A stretch of 45,319 bases of DNA from Verrucomicrobiales bacterium. GTDB lineage: Bacteria; Verrucomicrobiota; Verrucomicrobiia; Verrucomicrobiales; DEV007. Made by a program: the position numbers and the translations under genes. The notes under the pieces were generated by a model. It had not been told where the DNA came from, did not search any database, and was given only the letters and a program-made list of their open reading frames with translations. The first letter of the stretch is position 1; each line of letters opens with the position of its first letter. Positions 1-8,910 of the stretch are shown one piece after another. The stretch is from NCBI GenBank assembly GCA_002726915.1, contig PBSY01000023.1, positions 1 through 45,319 of the forward strand, written 5' to 3'.

Positions 1-360
1 TCGGACGAAGACTGGAAAAACGAATACTTCAAAAAGAATCCCGGTGCGGATTCCAATAGCGACGGCAACCTGAGCTGGGCTGAGCTAAAGGCCCACAAAG
101 AAAAGGCCTCCAACGCACCGCCGCAGAATACTTCATCCCCCTCCGAAAGCCTTCGGACCGAGGGCGTGTTTTCAAAGAACGCCGAAGGCAATACTATCTT
201 CACCAACTCGAACGATGGCCAAGTCTATTACGCCATCAAAGAGATCGGCGAACAGGTCACTGGACATCTTGACCAAACCGTCACCGTCAACGCCCGCGTA
301 AAACCCGCCACCAGCGGCAAAGTCATGATGATGGTGTATTTGTTGGGCTTCAAAGACTGA
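1..360 (+). CDS. EF-hand domain protein, 3' end only
   Basis: The reading frame is open from the first base, so the 5' end lies outside the window; 119 residues are visible. Residues 17-28 form a canonical EF-hand calcium loop (D17, N19, D21, G22, L24, E28). A Ser/Pro/Asn-rich linker follows, then a roughly 65-residue domain of alternating hydrophobic strands ending in FKD. EF-hand domains of this kind are common on exported proteins of Planctomycetes and Verrucomicrobia. The GTG at 166 lies inside the frame and is not a likely start. The stop codon is the first part of a 24-bp sequence that recurs at 2252, so the present C-terminus may have been set by that repeat. The function is unknown. 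Confidence 0.7.
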   Translation, partial: SDEDWKNEYFKKNPGADSNSDGNLSWAELKAHKEKASNAPPQNTSSPSESLRTEGVFSKNAEGNTIFTNSNDGQVYYAIKEIGEQVTGHLDQTVTVNARVKPATSGKVMMMVYLLGFKD

Positions 361-420
361 AAGGAATTTACTTTTTCAACTATTTTGACGGCGCATCGGT
401 CCGGCTGGGATTGAAGGGGT
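356..420. repeat. Dispersed repeat, copy 1 (relic of hipB 3' end)
   Basis: This segment matches 2252-2318 in the same orientation. The first 24 bases are identical, and most of the following 40 also match, including a shared catcggtccggc core. On the minus strand it encodes SQPDRCAV, which corresponds to TRPDRCTV at the C-terminus of the HipB-like relic at 2281-2559. It is therefore probably a second, more decayed copy of that gene's 3' end. Confidence 0.65.
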
Positions 421-422
421 GA

Positions 423-536
423 AAATCCCGCGAGGAGCTGCGGGACTTCACTACTCTTTCTTTTGACATCTACGCACAGCTCAATGAGCACTGCGAGCAT
501 GTGTTTAATGACTGGGCAAACGATGAGATTGATTAG
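423..536 (+). pseudogene. Possible coding remnant without a start
   Basis: A 37-codon frame lies between TGA (420-422) and TAG (534-536). It has no start codon but a protein-like composition: it opens REELRDFTTLSFD and ends DWANDEID. It overlaps the inverted repeat TCCCGC/GCGGGA (426-445). I do not recognise the family. It could be the tail of a decayed accessory gene or chance. Confidence 0.25.
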
Positions 537-710
537 GGCAGGGCAGATGCCCCCTGTTATCTTGATTACATCCGCCGGGCATCCCCGAAACCTCTTGGAA
601 AGGGCTGGGCTCGGATTAGCGGGTCAGTGCAGAGGGAACAGCCATGACTTCATTTCAAATGCGTGCAAAAACTCCTTTTTTCACGGAAAAAATCGGCCAT
701 CCTTTGATTT
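537..710. other. Intergenic, nothing recognised
   Basis: Both strands were read. There is no convincing gene, RNA or promoter. Two short open frames here (463-714 and 644-892) run into the serine hydrolase in the wrong frame and are Pro/Ser/Arg-rich, as expected of noise. Confidence 0.5.
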
Positions 711-2216
711 GTGAAAGCGTTCATTTCCATCAGAACCCTTGTCTTATTCTTCGGGTTCCTTTTTTGCGCGGATGCAGTTGCGCAGAACCCTCTTTCGCTT
801 CCAGTCAGCCACCCAGAGAAAGAGGGTATTTCCTCTGCGGCTGTCCTTTCTTTTATCGAGTGTTTGGAAAAGGACATCGACGCGGTCCATAGCTTTATGA
901 TCCTTCGCCATGGCAAACGGATCGCACAGGGATCGTGGGCACCCTACGATGAAACAACCCCGCATCTCATGCACTCGCTGAGCAAGAGCTTTACCTCCAC
1001 AGCCATTGGCCTGGCGATTGGGGAGGGCCTACTGTCGCTTGATGATCCAGTGATTTCATTCTTTCCAGATGATACGCCGACCAATCCCAGTTGGCAGCTC
1101 AAGGCCATGCGCATTCGGGACCTCCTCACAATGAGCACCGGTCACCGCAAGGAACCGCGGCTTTTTAACGTTGAGTCTGGCTGGACGAGGAGCTTTCTGC
1201 ATTCAGAAATTGAGTTCAAGCCTGGAACCCATTTCCAATACAACTCGGCCGCCACATACATGCTTTCAGCTATCCTTCAATCAGTGACGGGAGAAAGACT
1301 AGTAGACTACTTGGACAAACGTCTTTTCCAGCCACTGGAGATTCAGAAACCTGATTGGGATCGTTCACCTGAGGGGATCAACACGGGCGGTTGGGGACTC
1401 CGGATCACCACGGAAGACATTGCCAAGCTTGGGCAGCTCTACCTGCGGAAGGGAATGTGGCTGGGAGAACGCATTCTATCAGAAACATGGGTGCAGGAGG
1501 CGACCTCGAAACAAACATCAAACGGCAGTCACCCCGACAATGATTGGGATCAGGGATATGGGTATCAGTTCTGGCGTTGCCGAAACAACTGTTTCCGGGG
1601 GGATGGTGCCTTCGGGCAGTTCTGCATCGTCATTCCCGAGCATGACGCGGTGGTGGCGATTACTTCCGGCACTAATGACATGGGGGGAGTGATGCAGGTG
1701 GTATGGGATATCCTTCTGCCGGCCATGACATCAGAACCTGTGGAGGCCGATCCTGCGGCAACCCGGTCTCTGGCGACCAAGTTAAATGAGTTGAGTCTTC
1801 CCTTGGTTCAGGGTGAGCCACGCTCCCCACTCTCAAGGAAACTCATTGAACGAACCTTCCAGATTTTCGAAAATGAAGCGGGTGTCCAATCAGTCTCCTT
1901 TGACCTTCAAGACAACGACCACCGCATTACCTTGGAAATGGATCATGGCAGAGAAACGCTTCGCCTCGGCAATGACCATTACATCCGTTCCAAATTGAAT
2001 GATCATCTGCCTTACACGCAGCACATGCGACGTCACATTGGTGCCAGCGGGGCCTGGATCAAGCCAGATGAGTACCAGGCAAAGATCTATCTCACCCAAT
2101 CACCGGCGAGTATGATTTATACGTTTCGCTTCGACAATAATCGCGTGACCTGGACAAGCGAGTTAAGGCACTCCCTCTTTGCTCCAAGGAATTTGGCCGT
2201 CCTGGAAGGTCAATAA
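711..2216 (+). CDS. Secreted beta-lactamase-family serine hydrolase
   Basis: A 501-residue protein with a GTG start and a Sec signal peptide (hydrophobic residues 9-22, likely cleavage after AVAQ). The beta-lactamase/penicillin-binding fold motifs are present. S89-L-S-K92 is the SxxK motif that supplies the catalytic serine and general base. Y177-N-S is the second motif. A GDGAFGQ segment near residue 300 corresponds to the third active-site strand. Relatives (class C beta-lactamase-like, EstB-like, 6-aminohexanoate-dimer hydrolase-like) hydrolyse esters, amides or peptides, and the substrate cannot be read from sequence. The C-terminal 130 residues form an extra domain of unknown role. The gene stands alone between two relic regions. 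No Shine-Dalgarno sequence is evident. Confidence 0.88.
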   Translation: MKAFISIRTLVLFFGFLFCADAVAQNPLSLPVSHPEKEGISSAAVLSFIECLEKDIDAVHSFMILRHGKRIAQGSWAPYDETTPHLMHSLSKSFTSTAIGLAIGEGLLSLDDPVISFFPDDTPTNPSWQLKAMRIRDLLTMSTGHRKEPRLFNVESGWTRSFLHSEIEFKPGTHFQYNSAATYMLSAILQSVTGERLVDYLDKRLFQPLEIQKPDWDRSPEGINTGGWGLRITTEDIAKLGQLYLRKGMWLGERILSETWVQEATSKQTSNGSHPDNDWDQGYGYQFWRCRNNCFRGDGAFGQFCIVIPEHDAVVAITSGTNDMGGVMQVVWDILLPAMTSEPVEADPAATRSLATKLNELSLPLVQGEPRSPLSRKLIERTFQIFENEAGVQSVSFDLQDNDHRITLEMDHGRETLRLGNDHYIRSKLNDHLPYTQHMRRHIGASGAWIKPDEYQAKIYLTQSPASMIYTFRFDNNRVTWTSELRHSLFAPRNLAVLEGQ

Positions 2217-2251
2217 TGGTTGACGGGAAACGAACCCATTCAATTCCTCTT

Positions 2252-2318
2252 ACTGAAAGGAATTTACTTTTTCAATGGTTTTAAACGGTGCATCGGTCCG
2301 GCCGGGTTTGAGGGGGTG
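2252..2318. repeat. Dispersed repeat, copy 2 (overlaps hipB relic 3' end)
   Basis: This is the partner of 356-420. It begins with the same 24 bases (2252-2275) and continues through the end of the HipB-like relic, whose last codons and stop lie inside it. The copies are 1.9 kb apart in direct orientation and bracket the serine hydrolase gene. Confidence 0.65.
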
Positions 2319-2559
2319 CAACGACTATGGCGCGACCTCCTACTGACTCGGAGTTTCCCACTGAGACCGCCAGCCCCAGAGCCTTGAGCGTACGTAACAC
2401 GAGCCCGATCTGAGCGGTGTTCTTTGCTTTCTCAAACTCAGATACCCAGAGACGACGCACACCAACCCGCTCTGCCAAATCGCTTCGCGTCTAATTTTGC
2501 TTCAGTCTCTCCTCCTGGACCAGCATGCCGACTTCTCTGGAAGACTGCACCATCATCAT
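2281..2559 (-). pseudogene. HipB-like HTH antitoxin, broken by one TAG
   Basis: From ATG at 2559 (first of three consecutive ATGs) the frame reads through a helix-turn-helix of the HipB/Y4mF type. After the stop it continues with DLAERVG, then LWVSEFEKAK, then GLVLRTLKALGL, which is the DNA-binding helix pair and dimer helix typical of HipB antitoxins. A single in-frame TAG at 2491-2493 lies just after RLKQN, where relatives often have W, Q or L. One base change would restore a full-length gene of about 92 codons. Internal initiation at the TTG (2478) would lack the first helix. No hipA kinase gene lies downstream, so this is an orphan relic. A sequencing error or recent nonsense mutation is possible. 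Confidence 0.65.
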
Positions 2560-2608
2560 GCACGTGATCGCACGCAAGATAGCTCTATTTAAAAACAGGA
2601 CGACTCAA

Positions 2609-2622
2609 AAGGGTAACCCCTT
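2609..2622 (-). terminator. Weak hairpin after lysA
   Basis: Reading the minus strand, a 5-bp stem AAGGG/CCCTT with loop GTTA starts seven bases after the lysA stop and is followed by only a short T stretch. It is a possible but weak intrinsic terminator. Confidence 0.3.
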
Positions 2623-2628
2623 CTTCCC

Positions 2629-3915
2629 CTACCCTTCTTCCAATCTCAGGATATCATCGATCGTTTCGCGTCGAGTGAACGGAACCACACTGCCATCGGG
2701 CTCCCACCAGAGCTGTGGTGCTCGACCAACCGAGTTGTAATTAGACGCCATGGCGTAGCCGTAGGCCCCTCCGTCGTGCATGACCATGAGGTCGCCGGTT
2801 TCAGGAGTTGGAAGGTCTCGCGGTTGAAGCATCTCAGAGTCGTCACGAGTAAAGACATCGCCACTCTCGCAGAGCGGGCCAGCGACCACCACTGGTGAAG
2901 TTTCACGGCCCTCGACCGCCGGCAGGGTGATCCGGTGATAAGAGCCATACATCGCCGGGCGAACCAGATCGACAAACCCGGCATCCACCATCGCAAACGT
3001 CACGCCCTCACCCTTAGCATTGGACTGGGTATCTTTCACGTCAGTGACACGCGTCACCAAGCAAGCAGCCGGAGCCACATAGAAACGACCCGGCTCAATC
3101 TCAAGACGAAGTTCGCGACCGGCCACTTCGCTTAACTTTTTCTGAGCGGACTCGAAAACCTCGCGGAGTCGCTCCACCGGAATGTCGGCATCGGCATTAC
3201 GGTAATCATGAGGAATCCCGCCTCCCAGAGAGACGCCTTCAAGATCCTGAAAAGTCGGTATGATCTCGGCAAACTCGTTGGCGAGGTGGGTCAGGTTTTC
3301 GTAAAGCTCTTCGAACTGAGGACCGCTGCCTATATGCGCGTGCAGCATCACGACTTTCATGCCCGCTGCCTCAGCCGCTTCGCGAACGCGATTGGCCTCG
3401 GTGATCCAAACCCCATGCTTGGAACTCGGGCCACCGGTATCACACTCGTTGACGTGGCCGTGGCCGAAGCCCGGATTCACGCGCAAAGAAATTGGTCCGG
3501 TGTATCCGGCCTTCTCAAGATCCGCGACCATTCCAGGAGAACCCACGTTAGGAAGCACACCCTCGGCTAAAACGGCATCCATCGCGTTATCGCGAAAGAC
3601 ATCCGCCGTTAGGCAGATCTCAGGAGGATTGTTGCCCTCAGCGTAGCCCGCACGGCGGGCCCGCAGCACCTCATTACCAGACACTGCATCGATCCAGACG
3701 CCTGCGCTCCGCATTTCCTTGAGAACACGCGTCGCCGGTGAAGCCTTCATCGCGTAACGAGCCTGTACCCCCGAAGCATCCGTGGTCGAAACCACCGCAT
3801 TAATGCGAGCACGCAGCACTTCCGCATCCCAGATCCAAAAGGGAGTTCCGTATTGAGCCGCCAACTGCTCTAGAAGCTCAGGGTCAGCTGACGGGGTGTG
3901 CAAAGGAGTTTTCAT
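2629..3915 (-). CDS. lysA: Diaminopimelate decarboxylase
   Basis: A 428-residue cytosolic PLP enzyme (fold type III, alanine-racemase-like barrel) that converts meso-diaminopimelate to L-lysine, the last step of lysine synthesis. ARYAMK57A carries the lysine that forms the Schiff base with PLP. HIGSG and the glycine-rich GGGIPH bind the cofactor phosphate. EPGRFYV and CESGDVF, with its conserved cysteine and Asp, build the substrate-binding and dimer-interface active site. Length and motif order match the family. The gene stands alone, with 177 bp of non-coding DNA upstream, where I see no lysine riboswitch. It is an ordinary housekeeping gene amid catabolic genes. Confidence 0.92.
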   Translation of the reverse strand: MKTPLHTPSADPELLEQLAAQYGTPFWIWDAEVLRARINAVVSTTDASGVQARYAMKASPATRVLKEMRSAGVWIDAVSGNEVLRARRAGYAEGNNPPEICLTADVFRDNAMDAVLAEGVLPNVGSPGMVADLEKAGYTGPISLRVNPGFGHGHVNECDTGGPSSKHGVWITEANRVREAAEAAGMKVVMLHAHIGSGPQFEELYENLTHLANEFAEIIPTFQDLEGVSLGGGIPHDYRNADADIPVERLREVFESAQKKLSEVAGRELRLEIEPGRFYVAPAACLVTRVTDVKDTQSNAKGEGVTFAMVDAGFVDLVRPAMYGSYHRITLPAVEGRETSPVVVAGPLCESGDVFTRDDSEMLQPRDLPTPETGDLMVMHDGGAYGYAMASNYNSVGRAPQLWWEPDGSVVPFTRRETIDDILRLEEG

Positions 3916-4092
3916 TTGCCGTATGTGCCGCAGAATTTGGGAAATCTCAAGTCGGGAGTGACGTCGCTAGCCAAAAAGCTGTCCTCTCTCACCTCCGCTT
4001 CGTTGTTTTCGACAGAACGAAAAGGCCGCCACGCCAGAACTATTTTTTAACAGGGCTATCAACAATCTCGCGAGGCCCCACGGTAACCGGCT

Positions 4093-5511
4093 TTACTTTT
4101 TCGAGTACTCCCGCTCAGCCGAAAACACCTTGCCCGAGGGTCCACTTGGCAAGGTGGCTTTCCAGTTCTCAATCAGCTGGTTAAGCTCAGCGACCACTTC
4201 CGGTTTTACGTCCTTGAGATCTAACTCTTCATAAGGATCAGCGACGATGTCATAAAGTTCCACATAATCACCATCCCGATTCATAACCAGTTTCCAGTTC
4301 TGGTGAACCACGGCGTAGGAAACCCAATGATCCGGTTTGACCTCCTGAGCCGGCCACGGTGAGAGAGACTTCCAGAAAAGTGGCGTTTTACGAATCTTGA
4401 ATGACTCCCCTTTCAAGGCCCCCACCTGGCTGACGCCATCTCCAACGTAATCATCGGGTAAATCCACCCCAGCAAGATCGCAAAAAGTGGGAAGCAGATC
4501 GACGGCCGAAATCAACGAGTCCTCGTCCGTTTCTCCTGCCGCGATATTGCCGGTCCATCGAGCAATGAATGGCACATTAATTCCTCCTTCAAATAGAGAC
4601 GCCTTATACCCCTTGCGGCCAGCTGTAATACCTTTGGCGGCGTTTATTCCCCAACCGCCCCCTGTTGCCGTGTCATAAGAAAGATTTAGCTCGCCCGGTT
4701 TGGAAGCGCGCGCCGGACCATTATCCGAACTGAAAATTACGAGCGTGTTATCCGCCACGCCGAGTTCATCCAACTTATCTAATACTTCGCCGATTCGATC
4801 ATCGGCGTGCGATAACACTGAGGCATAAATCTGATCAGGACGGTTCTCTTCTTCCATCTCCCGGAAACGCCATTCGTATTTTGGCACGGTGTGAAACGGC
4901 GTATGCGGCTCGTGCACCCAGAGATTGACGAAAAAGGGGTTCCCGTCAGCGACCGCTTTCTCAATAAACGCGTTGGTGTGCATCGCGTCTTCATGAACCG
5001 GCATCTGCTCGCCAGAGCAGTTGAACGCTCCGTATTCGTCGTAGCCATAGTCGGCGGGCGTCGGTGAATCCGGAATCATATTATTAGCTAAATGCCATTT
5101 GCCATAATGGGCTGTCGCATATCCCGCCGACTGCAGAAACCTAGGAAGACTAGGAGCATTCGTATCCAACCAATCGGGCATGCCCCGCCTTTCATTACTC
5201 GGCACCCACGCAAAATGACCATCAATGGCATATCGAGCCGGAAAGTGACCCGTTATAACCGCCGTTCGGCTGGGTGAGCAAACCCCACTGGCAACCGTAA
5301 AACGAGTGAAGTCAGTCCCCTCCTTCGCTAGTCGGTCAATATTGGGAGTCTCTACGTAAGGGTGACCATGGCAGCTGAGATCACCCCAACCCCAATCATC
5401 AGCAAAAATAAAAATAATATTCGGCTTGGGCTCTTCTTTGGCCATCACAATGGATGAACCAAAAAGCGTCCCAAGAGCAATAGAGAAAAACACACGGAGA
5501 TTACGATACAT
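4093..5511 (-). CDS. Exported sulfatase (type I, S1 family)
   Basis: A 472-residue formylglycine-dependent sulfatase that hydrolyses sulfate esters outside the cytoplasm. I chose the ATG at 5511 over an upstream TTG (5523) because it leaves a normal signal peptide (hydrophobic stretch ending SSIVMAK). NIIFIFADDWGWGD supplies the N-terminal calcium ligands. C78-S-P-S-R is the sulfatase signature whose cysteine is oxidised to formylglycine. GKWH and FSSDNGPA complete the active site. It resembles the arylsulfatase A/N-acetylgalactosamine-6-sulfatase type, but the substrate is not determinable from sequence. No formylglycine-generating enzyme is encoded in the window, so maturation relies on a gene elsewhere. 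Confidence 0.92.
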   Translation of the reverse strand: MYRNLRVFFSIALGTLFGSSIVMAKEEPKPNIIFIFADDWGWGDLSCHGHPYVETPNIDRLAKEGTDFTRFTVASGVCSPSRTAVITGHFPARYAIDGHFAWVPSNERRGMPDWLDTNAPSLPRFLQSAGYATAHYGKWHLANNMIPDSPTPADYGYDEYGAFNCSGEQMPVHEDAMHTNAFIEKAVADGNPFFVNLWVHEPHTPFHTVPKYEWRFREMEEENRPDQIYASVLSHADDRIGEVLDKLDELGVADNTLVIFSSDNGPARASKPGELNLSYDTATGGGWGINAAKGITAGRKGYKASLFEGGINVPFIARWTGNIAAGETDEDSLISAVDLLPTFCDLAGVDLPDDYVGDGVSQVGALKGESFKIRKTPLFWKSLSPWPAQEVKPDHWVSYAVVHQNWKLVMNRDGDYVELYDIVADPYEELDLKDVKPEVVAELNQLIENWKATLPSGPSGKVFSAEREYSKK

Positions 5512-5756
5512 AAGTTCAACCAATTGGGTGGATTTAACAGTTCATCCTGCACACGGAAGAATCGCAGAATCATACCACGATATCGTCAGAATTAATGACA
5601 TCACAAATCGTTTCTACATCCCAATACTCCCTACCTTTTATCTGGGTGGTTCATCAATAAAGGTTCTCATCATCGAGGGAACAATTTTTCGCAGCACTGT
5701 AGTCTGAAGGCCTGAAGAGGAGAGTTCCTTTAGTCTCCTGAATAGATACGAATTAC

Positions 5757-6314
5757 CTACTTAGCTTTTTCCGCTTTTTCCTGTTTCGTCGGAAACTCTT
5801 CACCCGCGGGAACGAACATAAGCGCCGTACCGTTGATGCAGTAACGCTTATCGGTAGGGGTATCAAAACCCTCACCCTCAAAAACGTGCCCTAAATGGCC
5901 GCCACAGACGAGGCAACTCACTTCAGTTCGGGCGTAACCGAGGTGGAAGTCTGTATTGTATTTCACATTCTTTGCCTTCGACGGATCGTAGAAAGAGGGC
6001 CAGCCACACTTCGAATCAAACTTCTCGTCTGAGGTGAATAATTCAGCACCACACCCCGCGCAATGATAGGTCCCCGCGCCATGCTTTTTGAACTCATCGT
6101 AGACCTGCCCATTGGCTCGCTCGGTTCCATCTTCTCGTAAGATCCGATACTGTTCAGAGGTGAGCTTTTTCTTCCATTCCGCTTCGGTCATCACCACTTT
6201 GCCCTCGGGCTGAGCCGGCTTTTCGCTGAGCACCTCGATGATTTTTCCCTTGTCTTCGGCCATAATGTTTGGCGTTGCGACCAATGCAAGGAAGGTTAGG
6301 AGAACGATCTTCAT
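5757..6314 (-). CDS. msrB: Exported peptide-methionine (R)-S-oxide reductase
   Basis: A 185-residue MsrB that reduces methionine-R-sulfoxide in proteins. It has a signal peptide (residues 1-19, cleavage near IMA-ED), so it acts in the periplasm. Zinc is held by C85-A-G-C88 and C134-L-V-C137. The catalytic cysteine is C159 in RYCINGTAL, and C103 in CGWPSF is in the usual resolving position. GGHLGHVF is the conserved core. The C-terminal tail is a short Lys/Glu-rich extension. A periplasmic MsrB suits an organism with many exported heme proteins. It sits between a sulfatase and a sugar-isomerase-like gene on the same strand, with gaps of more than 100 bp, so co-transcription is uncertain. Confidence 0.93.
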   Translation of the reverse strand: MKIVLLTFLALVATPNIMAEDKGKIIEVLSEKPAQPEGKVVMTEAEWKKKLTSEQYRILREDGTERANGQVYDEFKKHGAGTYHCAGCGAELFTSDEKFDSKCGWPSFYDPSKAKNVKYNTDFHLGYARTEVSCLVCGGHLGHVFEGEGFDTPTDKRYCINGTALMFVPAGEEFPTKQEKAEKAK

Positions 6315-6425
6315 AAATAGAGCATAAGGCCCCCATCCTCGTCGGTCAAAGGCGCGATTACTCCACTGCAGGAATAACCTAGACTAGCACCGAACTGCCA
6401 ACATCCGCCGGGCCAGCGTAGCATT

Positions 6426-7319
6426 TTACGCCAATTCAACCATGACTTGCTCGATCAGCGCTTTGGTCAGATTGATGCCTTTGATTGGATCAACATCGTG
6501 TCCTTCGAACTCGATCCCGATGTAACCGCTGAAACCGCTGTCTTTCACGATCTTGAGCATTCGACGGTAATCGACGTTTACTTCGTTACCCTTATCATCA
6601 AAAGCCTTTGATTTGGCGCAGACGATTTTGGCCCAAGGCATCATCTCTTCAACGCCGAGGTAGGGATCATAGTCTTTGAAGTTTTGAAAGTCCGGAAGGG
6701 TGCCACAGTTTTCGAGATCAACCGCTTTCATCACTTCGGCAACCCACTTTCCGTTTCCGGAGTGCCCCCCATGATTCTCAACCACAATTCCCATCTCGTA
6801 ATCAGCTTGCGCCACCGCACAGAGCTCCTTCAGCCCTGCCACGGCGTGCTTCTTCTGTTCTTTAGCATCTCCGCCCGATCGCACATCGACCCTAATGTAT
6901 TGGCCCCCGAGAATTTTCATAGCTTCCATCCAGGGCCGATAGCCCTCGATCGCAGACTCGCGCTCGGACGCTTCCGGAGAATCGACAGCCGACCTACTCC
7001 GGCAAAGCATCATGGTGTTCACTGCACCAAGATCATCGCAGCGTTTCTTGATTTCTTTGAAGAAAGCCGTATCACCCGCCTTATCTTCCATGTGACCATT
7101 AAAATACTCCAGCGCCTTGATTCCGGTACCTTCCACTACCGTTGAGGGATAATCGAGCATGCTCAATTCAGCCGACCTGAGCTGCTTGTTGAAGCTGTAT
7201 TGCTGCACGGCGAATTTGAGCCAGTCCCCGTCGGCTGCATTGAGGAATGGCTTCCACGAAAAAACCGCTGCTCCCGCTCCAACAGCAGTTGACTTCAAAA
7301 GGTGACGTCGGTTTATCAT
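6426..7319 (-). CDS. Tat-exported sugar isomerase/epimerase-like TIM barrel
   Basis: A 297-residue protein of the xylose-isomerase-like TIM barrel superfamily (AP endonuclease 2 family, PF01261). The N-terminus has a twin-arginine signal (INRRHLLK followed by a hydrophobic stretch), common for this group in Planctomycetes and Verrucomicrobia. Metal-ligand positions are plausible: the Glu in VVENHGG, the Asp in LPDFQN, and GIEFEGHD at the end. These proteins isomerise or epimerise sugars or keto-sugars, often after oxidation by partner dehydrogenases; the substrate is unknown. It lies 164 bp downstream of xylA on the same strand, which fits a role in sugar breakdown. Confidence 0.82.
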   Translation of the reverse strand: MINRRHLLKSTAVGAGAAVFSWKPFLNAADGDWLKFAVQQYSFNKQLRSAELSMLDYPSTVVEGTGIKALEYFNGHMEDKAGDTAFFKEIKKRCDDLGAVNTMMLCRSRSAVDSPEASERESAIEGYRPWMEAMKILGGQYIRVDVRSGGDAKEQKKHAVAGLKELCAVAQADYEMGIVVENHGGHSGNGKWVAEVMKAVDLENCGTLPDFQNFKDYDPYLGVEEMMPWAKIVCAKSKAFDDKGNEVNVDYRRMLKIVKDSGFSGYIGIEFEGHDVDPIKGINLTKALIEQVMVELA

Positions 7320-7483
7320 AACTTCTGTGAATAGAGCCTACTGTTCCTCTGTTGACACATGCTTCATCGCGCCAATGAAGCTTTCTTTAACCCAACCACT
7401 TTGGCTCGGCGGGAACTCAGCCCTATTAGCTCGATGACCCCAATTTATAGGATCATCGAGCTGCATTTCTGGACTGACTTTAA

Positions 7484-8788
7484 TTAGAGGAATTCGTTCA
7501 ACAAATTCTCAAGCATCTCCTGCCGGCCGCTGGACAACGTTGGCTCACCATTACCCATCGCAAACTGCTCCAACTCTTCAAAGCTGCAGGCTCCGGACTC
7601 AACCTTGGCACCAATGCCATTGTCGAAGCTGCTGTAGCGAGTCTGAACAAACTCAGCGAGACGACCGTCCTCACGAATCGCATCGGCAATCTTAAGACCG
7701 CGGGCAAATGCATCCATGCCACCAAGGTGAGCGTGAATAAGATCGATCGGGTCATGAGATTCACGACGACGCTTTGCGTCAAAGTTAAGCCCACCGGTGG
7801 TGAAGCCTCCCATTTCAAGAACAACAAGCATCACTTCAGTGGCGAGCTTAATGTCAGTTGGAAATTGATCGGTATCCCACCCAATTAACTCATCACCCCG
7901 GTTGGCATCGATACTGCCGAGCATGCCAGCGTTGGCGGCAACCGTTAGCTCATGCTCCATGGTATGACCCGCCAGCGTAGCGTGGTTTGTCTCAATGTTG
8001 AGACGGAACTTCTCCATGAGATCGTATTCACGGAGGAAATTCAAACAGGCAGCTGCGTCGCTATCATATTGGTGAGTGGAAGGCTCGCGAGGCTTCGGCT
8101 CAATGTAAAAAGGTCCATCAAAGCCGATCTTATTCGCATGATCGACAGCCATGTGCAGGAAAGCCGCGAGATGATCTAGTTCGCGCTGCATGTTAGTGTT
8201 AAGTAGCGTCGCGTATCCTTCGCGGCCACCCCAAAAAGTGTAACCAAGGCCATCGAGTTGCTTGGTGGCTTCCAGAGCTTTCTTGACCTGCGCTCCAGCA
8301 TAAGCATAAACGTTCGCATCCGGAGATGTCGCCGCACCTTGCGCATAGCGAGGGTGAGAGAACAGGCAAGCAGTTCCCCAGAGAAGCTGAACACCCGTCT
8401 CAACCTGTTTTTCCTTGAGCTTGGCTACAACCTGATCGAGCGCGTCGTTAGACGCGGAAAGATCGTTCAACTCGGGGGCAATGTCACGGTCATGCCAGCA
8501 GTAGTAACCAATATCCATTTTTTCGAGAAACTCGAAAAACACATCCACACGGGTAAGTGCGTTTTCGACCGAGTTGGAGCCGTCATCCCAGGGCATAATC
8601 GCCGTACCGGCGCCGAACGGGTCAGAAAGATCATTGCGCATCACGTGCCAGTAGGCGCCGGCGAAGCGCAAGTGCTCCTTCATTGATTTACCGGCGATGA
8701 CCTCGTCGGCATTGTAGTGTTTGAATGCGAGCGGATTCCTAGAATCCGGTCCTTCATACTGAATTTTGTCACAGTCGAAATATTGCAT
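7484..8788 (-). CDS. xylA: Xylose isomerase
   Basis: A 434-residue cytosolic enzyme that interconverts D-xylose and D-xylulose using two divalent metals. The family signature is complete: WH99DRDIAPE (catalytic His/Asp pair), [17 protein letters not shown] (metal-binding Glu and Lys), [11 protein letters not shown] and DTDQFPTD (metal-binding Asp residues). The length is typical of the class II (E. coli-like) enzyme. It is divergent from xylR, with 122 bp between the starts containing a candidate XylR operator, so xylose-induced activation is likely. No xylulokinase gene (xylB) is next to it in this window. Confidence 0.96.
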   Translation of the reverse strand: MQYFDCDKIQYEGPDSRNPLAFKHYNADEVIAGKSMKEHLRFAGAYWHVMRNDLSDPFGAGTAIMPWDDGSNSVENALTRVDVFFEFLEKMDIGYYCWHDRDIAPELNDLSASNDALDQVVAKLKEKQVETGVQLLWGTACLFSHPRYAQGAATSPDANVYAYAGAQVKKALEATKQLDGLGYTFWGGREGYATLLNTNMQRELDHLAAFLHMAVDHANKIGFDGPFYIEPKPREPSTHQYDSDAAACLNFLREYDLMEKFRLNIETNHATLAGHTMEHELTVAANAGMLGSIDANRGDELIGWDTDQFPTDIKLATEVMLVVLEMGGFTTGGLNFDAKRRRESHDPIDLIHAHLGGMDAFARGLKIADAIREDGRLAEFVQTRYSSFDNGIGAKVESGACSFEELEQFAMGNGEPTLSSGRQEMLENLLNEFL

Positions 8789-8867
8789 CAGAATAGAGGG
8801 TTGAAGTTAAGACTTTGTATTTCTTTAACGGTGATGACACTAACGGACTTCAGCCAAAGCAAAACCG

Positions 8868-8902
8868 CATATTGCGTGTATATTCTGTCAATTTGCGTCA
8901 AT
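8868..8902. promoter_or_regulatory. Candidate XylR direct-repeat operator
   Basis: Two half-sites of form CAnnTTGCGTnnAT begin at 8868 and 8889, exactly 21 bp (two helical turns) apart. That is the geometry bound by AraC-type regulators including E. coli XylR. The pair ends 8 bp before the xylR start and lies 80-115 bp upstream of the xylA start. It is placed for activation of xylA and for autoregulation. The sequence is visible; the role is inferred. Confidence 0.5.
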
Positions 8903-8910
8903 TTCATTTC

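Noticed and set aside
463..714. 83-codon plus-strand frame before the serine hydrolase
   Set aside because: Composition is noise-like and it overlaps the hydrolase start in another frame.
3916..4092. Lysine riboswitch upstream of lysA
   Set aside because: I looked for the multi-helix leader and a terminator or anti-terminator and saw none in the 177 bases.
8815..8910. N-terminal extension of xylR
   Set aside because: The added 32 residues are unlike XylR proteins, and the stretch contains the candidate operator.
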